A stretch of 64,000 bases of DNA, from contig NZ_OY761553.1 of the NCBI RefSeq assembly GCF_963664735.1, forward strand, positions 4,151,501 through 4,215,500. The letters run 5' to 3'. Position 1 is the first letter of the stretch. Each line of letters begins with the position of its first letter. Below the pieces are notes generated by a model. It searched no databases. It was not told where the DNA came from and saw only the letters and a list, made by a program, of their open reading frames with translations. Both the position numbers and the translations under genes were made by a program. Below, one piece after another: positions 9,155-17,558 of the stretch. The stretch is from an uncultured Cohaesibacter sp. Lineage in GTDB: Bacteria > Pseudomonadota > Alphaproteobacteria > Rhizobiales > Cohaesibacteraceae.

Positions 9155-11038
9155 ATGAGCAAACAAATGAAAATTGAAAATAGCATTCTCCGCCAAGCCG
9201 CTCTAAACGCGGGTATCGGAGCTGAGGAATTGGCTGTCTTTTTTTCCGAAGGGAAGGTGGTCTCTTATCCGGCCAATGAATGGATCTTTCAGGAATCCTC
9301 ACCGCGCCTGTGGGCTGGCGTGATACTGGAAGGTGATCTGGAGCTTGTCCGTGGTCTACATGGTGCCTCTCGCAAGATCGGAACCATGATCGCCGGAGCG
9401 CTTATCGCGGAAGGCGCCTTTCTGGAGGGGGATGCTCATTCCAATGGTGCCTTCACACGCAATGGCGTGAAAATCTGGCAGATCACGCGTGAACGGATCG
9501 AAGACATCAAGGCCAAAAAGCCCGAACTGTTCTACAAGATCGTGTCGCAGATCGCCGTTGGCATCAATCGCCGTCTGCGGGTTCTGTCCAACAAGCTTTA
9601 CCAGACCAGCAAGACCCTTGATGTCGAGATGAGCGGTTTCAGGCAGGAGAGCGATTCTCTGGGCACGCGGGAGATTTCCGACTCGGTCTATTACGGAGTT
9701 CAGACCCAGCGTGCGATCGAAAATTTCCCGATTTCGGGTGTGCGGCTCAACAATTTCGATCACATGATCGAAGCGCTTGCCATGGTCAAGAAGGCAGCAG
9801 CCCTCGCCAACTATCAGCTTGGTCGGCTGGATGAAGCCCGCATGAAGGCGATTTGTGGCGCTTGCGAAGAGATACTGGATGGCAAGCTTCATGAGCATTT
9901 CAAGGTAGACATGTTCCAGGGTGGAGCAGGAACCTCAACCAACATGAATGCCAATGAAGTCATTGCCAATCGTGGGCTTGAACTGATGGGGTACGACAAG
10001 GGCGACTATCAGCACTTGCATCCCAATGACCATGTCAACTGCTCCCAGTCGACCAATGATTCCTATCCGACAGCCATCAAGCTGGCAGTGCTTCTTTCCA
10101 ATCGCAATCTCGTACGGGCGATGAATGCGTTGCGCGAGGCACTGGCTCGCAAGGGCGAAGAATTTCATGATGTGCTGAAAATGGGGCGTACGGAAAACCA
10201 AGACGCCGTACCCATGACATTGGGGCAGGAATTCAGCGCCTATGCCGTCATGATCGAGGGGGCAATCGCCTCGCTTGAGGAGGCCGCACTTGCCATGCAG
10301 GCGGTCAATATGGGAGCGACGGCGATCGGCACGGGCATTAATAGCCCATCGGGCTATGCTCCTCTTGTGGTGGAGAAGCTGTCGGAAGTCAGCGGCTTTG
10401 ATCTGCGCCTCGCCGCCAATCTGGTCGAAGCAACGCAGAATGCAGGTAAATTTGTGCAAATGTCGGCAACGCTGAAGCTCGCCGCCGTGCAGATCTCCAA
10501 GATCTGCAATGATTTGCGTTGGCTTTCATCGGGGCCGCGCTGTGGCCTCAATGAAATCAATCTACCACCCATGCAGCCGGGGTCTTCCATTATGCCCGGT
10601 AAGGTAAACCCGGTCATTCCGGAGCTTGTCAACCAGATCTGCTATCAGGTCATGGGGTACGACAGTGTGGTGTCCATGGCCGCCGAAGCGAGCGAGCTGG
10701 AGCTCTGCATGGGAGAGCCTCTGATTGCCTATGACCTTCTGCACGGCATGATGATTCTCAAGAACGGATGCGTAACTCTGGCTTCGCGTTGTGTCGAAGG
10801 CATCGAAGCGAACCGGGATGTTTGCCTTGGTTATGTGCAGTCAAGCATTGGACTTGTAACGGCACTGGTCCCCCATATCGGCTATGAACAGTCTGCCGCC
10901 ATTGCCAAGCAGGCACTCAAGACCAATGAGACGGTTTATGATCTCGTATTGCAAAAGAAGCTTCTTTCACAGCAGCAGTTGGATGAAATTCTGAAGCCGG
11001 AAACAATGACCGACCCGCGCACAACGGGTGATATGTGA
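9155..11038 (+). CDS. aspA: Aspartate ammonia-lyase with N-terminal cyclic-nucleotide-binding domain
   Basis: A 627-aa fusion. Residues about 5-135 form a cNMP-binding-type jelly roll (VSYPANEWIFQE, GVILEGDLELVRG, IGTMIAGALIAEGAFLEG); residues about 155-625 are a complete aspartase/fumarase-superfamily enzyme with the signature GSSIMPGKVNP, QGGAGTSTNMNANEV and NDHVNCSQSTND. Aspartase converts L-aspartate to fumarate and ammonia. Ordinary AspA is about 470 aa, so the extra domain is a real addition and may allow regulation by a nucleotide. The start is uncertain: ATG at 9155 or 9167, no clear ribosome site; a GTG at 9077 would add a hydrophobic leader that I reject. It stands downstream of the dicarboxylate carrier and peptidase genes. 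Confidence 0.88.
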   Translation: MSKQMKIENSILRQAALNAGIGAEELAVFFSEGKVVSYPANEWIFQESSPRLWAGVILEGDLELVRGLHGASRKIGTMIAGALIAEGAFLEGDAHSNGAFTRNGVKIWQITRERIEDIKAKKPELFYKIVSQIAVGINRRLRVLSNKLYQTSKTLDVEMSGFRQESDSLGTREISDSVYYGVQTQRAIENFPISGVRLNNFDHMIEALAMVKKAAALANYQLGRLDEARMKAICGACEEILDGKLHEHFKVDMFQGGAGTSTNMNANEVIANRGLELMGYDKGDYQHLHPNDHVNCSQSTNDSYPTAIKLAVLLSNRNLVRAMNALREALARKGEEFHDVLKMGRTENQDAVPMTLGQEFSAYAVMIEGAIASLEEAALAMQAVNMGATAIGTGINSPSGYAPLVVEKLSEVSGFDLRLAANLVEATQNAGKFVQMSATLKLAAVQISKICNDLRWLSSGPRCGLNEINLPPMQPGSSIMPGKVNPVIPELVNQICYQVMGYDSVVSMAAEASELELCMGEPLIAYDLLHGMMILKNGCVTLASRCVEGIEANRDVCLGYVQSSIGLVTALVPHIGYEQSAAIAKQALKTNETVYDLVLQKKLLSQQQLDEILKPETMTDPRTTGDM

Positions 11039-11100
11039 GAGGGTAAATGTCCCGCTTTGTTGTGAATTGCATGCCGTAAATCACGGAATGCGGGGACTTT

Positions 11101-11129
11101 GTTGCCGAGGCGTAAGAGCGCCCGGCAAC
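11101..11129 (+). terminator. Candidate stem-loop after aspartase gene
   Basis: GTTGCCG-A-GGCG pairs with CGCC-CGGCAAC around a 6-nt loop (11 bp with one bulged A), 62 nt beyond the aspartase stop. No U-tract follows. The rest of 11039-11324, between the convergent aspartase and ABC genes, shows no gene. Confidence 0.5.
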
Positions 11130-11324
11130 AGAGTAATGCTCGCCAAGCATGGAAGAAACGGTATCTCCGGCCATGCAAAGGCCAAGGCAAGCGATGCTAA
11201 GCCAACCTAGATCTGAAGGTTGAAGCTCGTGCTGGCCAGCGTTTCCGAGGAGCGTGATAGTTATAAAAGCAAATCTTGCAAGGCTCCCGCGAGGTGAGCT
11301 TGATTTGTTTTGGCAGTTTATGGA

Positions 11325-12386
11325 TCACATCTGCAGAGCCGCCCCTGTTTCTGCATGAAACTGATGGATATGCGTCTGTCCTGGTGTCAGGCGCAACTCA
11401 TCCCCGGGTTTTGCCGATACCCTTTCATGAACGACCACACTCGCCTCTGCCGAGCCTACAAGGATCGATATCACGGTTTCCGATCCGGTTGGCTCCAGCA
11501 GCTTGATTCTTGCATGGATCGGTCCTTCAGGATCGATCATGAGAGCTTCGGGACGAATTCCGAGAGTGACGATACTTCCGTTTGTTGCCGCCAACTGATT
11601 AGGAGCGGGAATGCGATCGCCGTTCTCAAGTAGCAGAGCGCCATCGACATACCGGGCAGGGAAGAAGTTCATTGCTGGAGACCCCAGAAAACCCGCAACA
11701 AATATGTTGTCAGGCTTGTCGAACAGTTCGAGCGGGTGGCCCACCTGCTCAATCCTGCCCTTGTTCAGAACAACGATTTTGTCAGCCATGGTCATGGCCT
11801 CAACCTGATCATGGGTTACATAGATGATCGTCGTGCCAAGCCGATCATGAAGGGCCTTGATCTCTGCGCGCATCTGAACACGCAGCTTGGCATCCAGATT
11901 GGAGAGAGGTTCATCAAACAGGAACACCTTGGGATTGCGTACAATGGCGCGGCCCATGGCGACACGTTGGCGCTGGCCACCGGACAAGGCTGCCGGCTTG
12001 CGCTGGAGTAGGGGATCAAGCCCTAGAATTTCTGCCGCCGCCCCTACCTTCTTGCGGATCTCTTCTCGGCTTTCTCCTGCCAGTTCAAGTGCGAAGCCCA
12101 TGTTCTGTGCAACGGTCATTTGGGGGTAGAGTGCATAATTCTGGAACACCATGGCTATGTCGCGATCCTTTGGAGCGACGTCGTTGACGATCCGGCCATC
12201 GATAGATACCGTTCCGCTTGATATTGTCTCAAGTCCGGCCACCATGCGCAGAAGAGTTGATTTGCCACAGCCGGACGGGCCCACCAATATGGTGAATTCT
12301 CCGTGTGCGATTTCCAGATCCACACCGTGGATGACCTCTACGGCACCGAATGATTTGAAGAGATTGCTTATTGTCACTCCGGCCAT
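11325..12386 (-). CDS. CUT1 sugar ABC transporter ATPase (operon A)
   Basis: A 353-aa ATPase of the UgpC/MalK/MsmX type. Walker [10 protein letters not shown] (about 37-45), signature LSGGQRQR, Walker [13 protein letters not shown] and switch [12 protein letters not shown] are all intact. The C-terminal regulatory TOBE/MalK-type domain (about 240-350) contains the GIRPEAL motif. Strong ribosome site AGGAGG before ATG 12386. It powers the two permeases encoded upstream in the same operon (order SBP, permease, permease, glycosidase, ATPase) and starts 3 nt after the glycosidase gene ends. Cytoplasmic, bound to the inner membrane. Confidence 0.93.
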   Translation of the reverse strand: MAGVTISNLFKSFGAVEVIHGVDLEIAHGEFTILVGPSGCGKSTLLRMVAGLETISSGTVSIDGRIVNDVAPKDRDIAMVFQNYALYPQMTVAQNMGFALELAGESREEIRKKVGAAAEILGLDPLLQRKPAALSGGQRQRVAMGRAIVRNPKVFLFDEPLSNLDAKLRVQMRAEIKALHDRLGTTIIYVTHDQVEAMTMADKIVVLNKGRIEQVGHPLELFDKPDNIFVAGFLGSPAMNFFPARYVDGALLLENGDRIPAPNQLAATNGSIVTLGIRPEALMIDPEGPIHARIKLLEPTGSETVISILVGSAEASVVVHERVSAKPGDELRLTPGQTHIHQFHAETGAALQM

Positions 12387-12389
12387 GAG

Positions 12390-13901
12390 TCAGCTCCTCC
12401 TGCGAATGCGAACTGCGAGATAGGGACGTCCCGGCAAGGTGACGGCAAAGGCGGCATCCGGCTTGCTGGGTCTGACAATTTCACCATGGCGGATGGGGTG
12501 GTTGGCGGGTGCCGGGATTTTTTCAAGGGGAGAAATGGTCATGTTCCAGGTGTCAATCAGATCGACATCATAATTGTCATCATCTTCCGGGAAACCCGCA
12601 GCCCATATGACCGGCTGATGTTCTCCGAAATAGATGTATCGGACATCACCGTCGATCGCGCCGGAAACGCGACTCCATGGGAACTTGTCCTCTGGCCCCA
12701 GAGGCTCCAGACCCTCATGAACATCTGCCTCCAGAAGATCCCGCAGGAAACCAATTCGTTTCCACGCTTCGCCATGGAGCTCGCCCCCCTTGGCCCACCA
12801 TATGAGGTCTTCAGGATGGGAATAGGTTTCTCCATGCCCGGCGTAGCCGCCGCGCGTTATCGTTATCCAGAAGCGATGCACCAGTTCCTGCGCGGATATG
12901 TTGCCCCAGCTCTGGATGAGATTTCCTTCATATTCCGGTTCGTCATTCACCACCGGTTTGCCCCAGCGGTCGCGCCAGTCCTGCGTTCGCTTGACGTCCC
13001 AGTTCTGTATGCAGGTGTGGGTCACCCATGGCTTGCGGTGATCATAATTGGCATCGACAAAGCCGTTATGGATCGACTTGAGATGCCGGTAGGGATCCTC
13101 TTCTTCAAGAATCTGGAAGAAGCGATCCCAGCGTGCCATCGGTTTTGTATTGAGCAGGAAGTCATACTCGTTGGCCAGAGCCCACCAGAGGTTTCTGTAG
13201 GCAGCAAAGCGGGCTGCAATATAGGCGACATAGCGATAGTCCTGCACTTCGGTCATGTCACAATAGCCCCATCGATCGTAGGGGTGGAACATGATTACAT
13301 CAGCCTCAATGCCCATGCTCCGTAGCTTGGCGATCTGGTTTTCGAAATGCTGGAATGCAGCAAAGTTTGGCCGGTCGAAATCGCGCTTGCCGTCTACCAC
13401 ATGATAGACGTCATGCAGCGGCTCATTAACATTGTAGGGATAGTCCTTCGGAAAAACGCCCATGCGCACCTTGTTGAACCTGGTTTTTGCCAGTGTCGCG
13501 AGCGTCTTCTCCTGTTCTTCCAGAGGCTGATGTGTCCATGCGTAGCAGGTCGTGCCGAAAGAGAGAAAAGGAGATCCATCCTCATACGCAAAATGGAAAC
13601 GGTTGCGGACCCTGACAGGGCCGTGATTGTTCCCAGTTGGTGCAATGGACAAGAATGATCCGGTTTTTCCATCAAGGGCAGGCGTGGCAGATCGGGTCAC
13701 AAAGCTCCATTCTCCCTCCATGTCGGGCATGAAGCGGAGCCGATAGGTGCCTTCGCCATCATAGAAACCGGGTACTCGAATTACCCTCTCCCTGAATTTG
13801 AAGAGGGCATCAAAGTTGATATCCAGATAGGGATTGCCTTCACGGGGGCCTTGAAGGGCGACCTCGAAGATGTCCCACTTTTCGATTTTATCAAAAGACA
13901 T
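12390..13901 (-). CDS. DUF5060/DUF4038 glycoside hydrolase-like protein
   Basis: A 503-aa protein without signal peptide. Residues about 5-90 match a DUF5060 beta-sandwich (WDIFEVALQGPREGNPYLDINF, GFYDGEGTYRLRFMPDMEGEW); about 100-400 is a TIM-barrel of the DUF4038 type (FLSFGTTCYAWTHQ, VRMGVFPKDYPYN, LWWALANEYDFL, KPVVNDEPEYEGN), and the end resembles DUF5605. The two Glu in ANEYD and NDEPEYEG are the likely acid/base and nucleophile. DUF4038 proteins are related to GH140 apiosidases. Its place inside a sugar ABC operon indicates that it cleaves the imported oligosaccharide in the cytoplasm. The exact linkage is not predictable. Confidence 0.82.
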   Translation of the reverse strand: MSFDKIEKWDIFEVALQGPREGNPYLDINFDALFKFRERVIRVPGFYDGEGTYRLRFMPDMEGEWSFVTRSATPALDGKTGSFLSIAPTGNNHGPVRVRNRFHFAYEDGSPFLSFGTTCYAWTHQPLEEQEKTLATLAKTRFNKVRMGVFPKDYPYNVNEPLHDVYHVVDGKRDFDRPNFAAFQHFENQIAKLRSMGIEADVIMFHPYDRWGYCDMTEVQDYRYVAYIAARFAAYRNLWWALANEYDFLLNTKPMARWDRFFQILEEEDPYRHLKSIHNGFVDANYDHRKPWVTHTCIQNWDVKRTQDWRDRWGKPVVNDEPEYEGNLIQSWGNISAQELVHRFWITITRGGYAGHGETYSHPEDLIWWAKGGELHGEAWKRIGFLRDLLEADVHEGLEPLGPEDKFPWSRVSGAIDGDVRYIYFGEHQPVIWAAGFPEDDDNYDVDLIDTWNMTISPLEKIPAPANHPIRHGEIVRPSKPDAAFAVTLPGRPYLAVRIRRRS

Positions 13902-13913
13902 GTTTGGCTCCGT

Positions 13914-14762
13914 TCAACCTTTTATGGCTCCGGACGCAAGGCCGGAGACGAAATAGCGCTGGAAGATAAGATAGACGAGCACGGCTGGCAGAACCGTGAT
14001 GATAATCGCAGCATTGAGCTGACCGTAATCGTTGGAAAACTGACCCTGAAATGACATCAGCCCCAGCGGCAGTGTCCACATGCTCTTGTCCTGCATGATG
14101 ACAAGAGCCATCGCGAATTCGTTCCAGGTCGAAACGAAATCGAGGATGAAGAGGGCCGTGAGGATCGGAATCATGATTGGCAGGAAAACTCTGCGGAAGG
14201 TGGTGAAGTGGCTTGCTCCATCGATCAGTGCCGCTTCTGACAATTCCTTGGGTACTGCCCGGAAGAAGCTGTAGAGAATAAACACCTGGAAGGGCACCCC
14301 GAATGCCAGATAGGGCAGAATCAGACCTGTGTAGGTATCGACGAGGCCCATGCTGTTCACCAGTGTGAACAGCGGCGCTAACATCACCTGAAACGGGATC
14401 ATTGTTCCAAATAGAAAGAACAGGAATAAAATTCTGTTGTAGCGATTGCGCATGCGGGCCAGCGAGTAGGCGGCGAGTGCTGAGATGAAGACACCCAAAG
14501 GCACCTTGATCAAGGTCACCAGCGTCGAATTGAAAAAGGCCACATTGTAGCCGCCCCGGTCCCAGGCTGCGCTGTAGTTCTGTGGTTGTGGATCGGCTGG
14601 TGGCCAGAATGCTCCTGACGTCATGACTTCAGACACCGACTTGAAGGACGTGAAGACGATGAATATGCAAGGCGCAATCCACAATAGGGCAAATACCAGT
14701 AGAGCAATCCAGAGGACCAGAAGAACCGGATCCTTACGCAGAAGGTCGAGTTGGTCTTTCAT
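13914..14762 (-). CDS. CUT1 sugar ABC permease, MalG type (operon A)
   Basis: A 282-aa inner-membrane permease with about six helices. The start ATG at 14762 overlaps the stop of the preceding permease gene (ATGA), a sign of translational coupling; the longer upstream frame is not coding. The EAA loop, which docks on the ATPase, reads EAALIDGASHFTTFRRVFLPI. The C-terminus ends SGLASGAIKG, the usual MalG-type ending. It pairs with the MalF-type permease encoded at 14759-15649 to form the channel for the sugar delivered by the binding protein. Confidence 0.92.
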   Translation of the reverse strand: MKDQLDLLRKDPVLLVLWIALLVFALLWIAPCIFIVFTSFKSVSEVMTSGAFWPPADPQPQNYSAAWDRGGYNVAFFNSTLVTLIKVPLGVFISALAAYSLARMRNRYNRILFLFFLFGTMIPFQVMLAPLFTLVNSMGLVDTYTGLILPYLAFGVPFQVFILYSFFRAVPKELSEAALIDGASHFTTFRRVFLPIMIPILTALFILDFVSTWNEFAMALVIMQDKSMWTLPLGLMSFQGQFSNDYGQLNAAIIITVLPAVLVYLIFQRYFVSGLASGAIKG

Positions 14763-15649
14763 GTCTGCATCTCCCTTTTCTGTGACCAGCGCAAATATGG
14801 AACGACAATGGCGATGGTTACGACCAGCAGCACAACCGATATGGCGCCGCCCCGTCCGAAGTCGAAGACCTGCATGGACTGGGTGTAGGCCCAAAGTGCG
14901 AGCATCTGGGTGGAATCCCCCGGGCCACCTCCCGTGAGGCCGTAGATGATGTCGAAAGCCTTGAGTGAGTGGATCAGCGATAGAACGAGAATGATGGTCA
15001 CCGTCGGCATCAAGGCAGGCAGAGTGACATGCTTGAACAGCTTCCAGCGACCGGCTCCGTCAATCTGGGCTGCCTCGATCAATGATCTGTCGACCCCCTG
15101 GAGGCCCGCTAACCACAGGACCATCGAGAAGCCAACCTGTTGCCAGACATAGGCGATGAAAACGAAATAGAGTGCAATACTGGAATCGCCCAGAAAATCC
15201 GGCGTCAGGCTGGCCAGTCCCATCGAATTCATAAGTTGAGAGAACAGGCCGAAAAACGGATCATAAAGCCAGCGCCACATGGTTGCGACGGCAATGGGGG
15301 CAATGATCACCGGAAGATAGAATACGGCTCTGAGCAAAGCGCGTCCCGGCAGTGGCTGGTTTAGCCCGAGGGCCAGTAATAGCCCGATCAGGGGTGGGAA
15401 GACCAGAGACAGGATGGTCCAGATCAGGGTGTTGCGGAATGCTGTCCAGAAGACCGGATCGCTGGTCAGGACATACACATAGTTGTCCAGCCCAACGAAG
15501 GGGCGGGTTGGTGCAAGGCCGTTCCATTTCTGAAAGCTCATCATTGAGACATCGATCATCGGCCAGATCGCAAAGATCGCATAGACAAGCAGAGCTGGCC
15601 CCAAGAACAGCCATGGCTGGTTACCCAGTCTTTCAAAGAGTTTGTTCAC
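14759..15649 (-). CDS. CUT1 sugar ABC permease, MalF type (operon A)
   Basis: A 296-aa inner-membrane permease with the EAA loop EAAQIDGAGRWKLFKHVTLP and the common GLTGGGPG segment. I start it at the GTG at 15649, preceded by AGAGG, rather than at the ATG at 15733: the longer form would translate straight through a hairpin lying between this gene and the binding-protein gene and would add 28 residues not typical of the family. It forms the pore with the MalG-type partner, whose start overlaps its stop. Confidence 0.88.
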   Translation of the reverse strand: MNKLFERLGNQPWLFLGPALLVYAIFAIWPMIDVSMMSFQKWNGLAPTRPFVGLDNYVYVLTSDPVFWTAFRNTLIWTILSLVFPPLIGLLLALGLNQPLPGRALLRAVFYLPVIIAPIAVATMWRWLYDPFFGLFSQLMNSMGLASLTPDFLGDSSIALYFVFIAYVWQQVGFSMVLWLAGLQGVDRSLIEAAQIDGAGRWKLFKHVTLPALMPTVTIILVLSLIHSLKAFDIIYGLTGGGPGDSTQMLALWAYTQSMQVFDFGRGGAISVVLLVVTIAIVVPYLRWSQKREMQT

Positions 15650-15676
15650 GACTTCTCGCCTCTTTTCTTGAAGGAG

Positions 15677-15723
15677 GGAAGACCGCAGGTAATACCAGAC
15701 AATGTGGCTCTCTACGGTCTTCC
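15677..15723 (-). promoter_or_regulatory. Intercistronic stem-loop between SBP and permease genes
   Basis: GGAAGACCG and CGGTCTTCC form a perfect 9-bp stem separated by 29 nt, located between the binding-protein stop and the permease start. In sugar ABC operons such hairpins commonly stabilise the upstream mRNA so that binding protein is made in excess; that role is inferred here. Confidence 0.55.
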
Positions 15724-15750
15724 GGTTTTCCATTCAGATCTGAAAAGGGC

Positions 15751-16995
15751 CTATCGGTTATTGCCGATGAATGTCTGAAGAGCGTCAACGGCCTCTTGCG
15801 GTGTCATGTCGTCAGAAGATACAGCATTGATTACACGCCAGTATTCGGGGATGATCTTGGCAGGAAAAGCCTGATCGCCATTGACAAACATCTTGCTGTA
15901 TTTGGCAAAGAACCCGTCCCATTCGACATTGAGAGGTGACTGCTGCCCATACTCAACCTTTGCGTTGATTGAATTGTTGGCGAACCGGCCCAGATAGCGC
16001 TGTTGCACATCGGTGGAATTGAAATAGTCGAGAAATGCTGCGGCAAGATCGGGATGTTTGGAATTGCTGGAAATGTAGTTGTATTCGGCAAAGCCATAGA
16101 GACGATCCGTGCCGGTAGGGAACACGAAGACACCCATATCGTCAGCGCGACCGACCTCGGTGATCTTGTTGACTGTCCAGCTGCCCTCCAGAACCATGGC
16201 TGCCCGATTGGCCACAAACAGGTTGAAGGACTGATTGTTGTCTATTCCCATGAATGGTTTGAGAAAATAGTTGTCGGCCCATTTCTTCATCTCGGTAAAG
16301 GAGGTCAACGCACAGGCGCTTTTGCTCCAGTCGGCTTTTAACGACATAAGCTCATCATGGCCATCAGCTCCGCACTTGGCTTCAAGAATTTCATCCATCA
16401 GGCGCATGATGTGCCAATTCACCGATCCTCCGAAGGTGAATGCCGGTATGCCTGCCTTTTTGAGGGCTTCTGCGTCAGCAACCAGCTCATCATAGGTAGA
16501 TGGTTCATTCTTGATGCCTGCCTTGGCAAACAGGGCCTTGTTGTAGTAGATCGCCTCGCCCTTGAAGGTGAAGGGAACGCCGTGCAGTCCTCCAGCATAG
16601 TCATCGGCAAAGGCGGCAGCTGACGGGAGAAGGGTTTCGTTCCAATTGTATTGTTTGTAGTATTTGTCGAGAGGTAGCGACATGCCTGCATTTACATAGT
16701 CTCCGCCAAGGCCGAGACCCGCCCACGAGAAGAAAATGTCCGGCCCCTTGTCTGAACCAGCTGAAATGCGCAAGGCCTTTTTATGGTCGTCCGTTCCCCG
16801 CTGGGTCACGATCACCTGGGTGCCGGGATGCTTGGCTTCAAACTCCTTGGCGATGCTTGTGATGGCCTTGTTTGCAGCGTCTGAGCTGAAAGTGAGGGTC
16901 CAGAAATTAAGCTCTTGTGCGAAAGCACTCGGGGTGCCAATCAGAGCTGTTGCCGTCAGAAGGCCTGCGATAGAGCAGGCAAGTTTCAGTTTCAT
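15751..16995 (-). CDS. Sugar ABC transporter substrate-binding protein (operon A)
   Basis: A 414-aa family-1 extracellular binding protein. A clear Sec signal peptide covers residues 1-26 (basic KLK, hydrophobic core, cleavage after SAFA). The mature protein begins QELNFWTL and shows family features such as DIFFSWAG, GVPFTFKGEAIYYNK and MVLEGSW. Ribosome site GGAGGAAT precedes ATG 16995. It is the first gene of operon A and captures an oligosaccharide in the periplasm for the two permeases. Ligand unknown; the glycosidase in the operon is the only clue. Confidence 0.92.
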   Translation of the reverse strand: MKLKLACSIAGLLTATALIGTPSAFAQELNFWTLTFSSDAANKAITSIAKEFEAKHPGTQVIVTQRGTDDHKKALRISAGSDKGPDIFFSWAGLGLGGDYVNAGMSLPLDKYYKQYNWNETLLPSAAAFADDYAGGLHGVPFTFKGEAIYYNKALFAKAGIKNEPSTYDELVADAEALKKAGIPAFTFGGSVNWHIMRLMDEILEAKCGADGHDELMSLKADWSKSACALTSFTEMKKWADNYFLKPFMGIDNNQSFNLFVANRAAMVLEGSWTVNKITEVGRADDMGVFVFPTGTDRLYGFAEYNYISSNSKHPDLAAAFLDYFNSTDVQQRYLGRFANNSINAKVEYGQQSPLNVEWDGFFAKYSKMFVNGDQAFPAKIIPEYWRVINAVSSDDMTPQEAVDALQTFIGNNR

Positions 16996-17064
16996 AATCA
17001 GATTCCTCCCACAGATTGGAGCAGAGGTCTGTCAGACCTCCGATCCAAAGATTCATTTGCCAAT

Positions 17065-17078
17065 TGGAATGGGTTCCA
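17065..17078. promoter_or_regulatory. LacI-like operator candidate upstream of operon A
   Basis: TGGAATGGGTTCCA has 5-bp arms TGGAA/TTCCA as in many LacI-family operators, although the usual central CG is absent. It lies 70 nt upstream of the binding-protein start. No LacI gene is adjacent; the nearest, at 51117-52157, seems tied to another operon. Confidence 0.4.
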
Positions 17079-17256
17079 GAGTGGTCGGTAATCGAAACTG
17101 CACGCTCGCCTTGGAGTCTTGTCGGTTTACACGCGTCAGTTTTCTGTGCCCCGAATGTTGCTCCCTTTAAGACATAACGTCTGGCACAACTGAACGCGAC
17201 AATATCAGCAAGATAGAAATCACCCTTTCAACTCATTCAATCAAATTAGAGAATAA

Positions 17257-17275
17257 ATATTCATGCAGTGAATAT
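17257..17275. repeat. Inverted repeat with TGAATA half-sites (first of two)
   Basis: ATATTCATGCAGTGAATAT: perfect 7-bp arms around TGCAG. It shares the TATTCA/TGAATA half-site with the palindrome 115 nt further on, which suggests a dimeric regulator binding twice. Alternative: fortuitous symmetry in AT-rich DNA. Confidence 0.4.
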
Positions 17276-17389
17276 AATCCCTAAACGGAAGAATGATCCA
17301 TAAATTCAACATTATTGTCAATTGTGCAAGGTATTTCATAAACATAACTAAAGTAGTCGGCATTTTTACATTTAGGTATAGTTGTTATC

Positions 17390-17407
17390 AGTGAATTTTT
17401 ATTCACT
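17390..17407. repeat. Inverted repeat with GTGAAT half-sites (second of two)
   Basis: AGTGAATTTTTATTCACT: perfect 7-bp arms around TTTT. It carries the same half-site as the repeat at 17257-17275 with different spacing. It could instead be a small transcriptional hairpin. Confidence 0.4.
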
Positions 17408-17558
17408 ATATGTAATTATATTTTCATTTCGTGCCGTTGAGGCTGGAGGCCATGAAGTGAAATCATTGCCAGATTCAGCTCTGTTGCCTGATCGCTGACC
17501 AGCTTCATGAGTTATTCCATTCTATCTTATCAGTAGCGCAGCGCGAACTCGCTCGATC

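Larger units (their letters stand above)
16996..17558. other. AT-rich intergenic control region upstream of operon A
   Basis: No credible gene in these 563 nt. The half near the binding-protein gene holds a LacI-like palindrome (17065-17078); the AT-rich centre holds two inverted repeats with related half-sites (17257-17275, 17390-17407). The far end adjoins the decayed primase gene, so the left edge of the accessory island probably lies between about 17410 and 17560. Confidence 0.6.

Noticed and set aside
16996-17558. Riboswitch or small RNA upstream of operon A
   Set aside because: Inverted repeats are present but no known aptamer layout was recognised; operator sites are the simpler reading.
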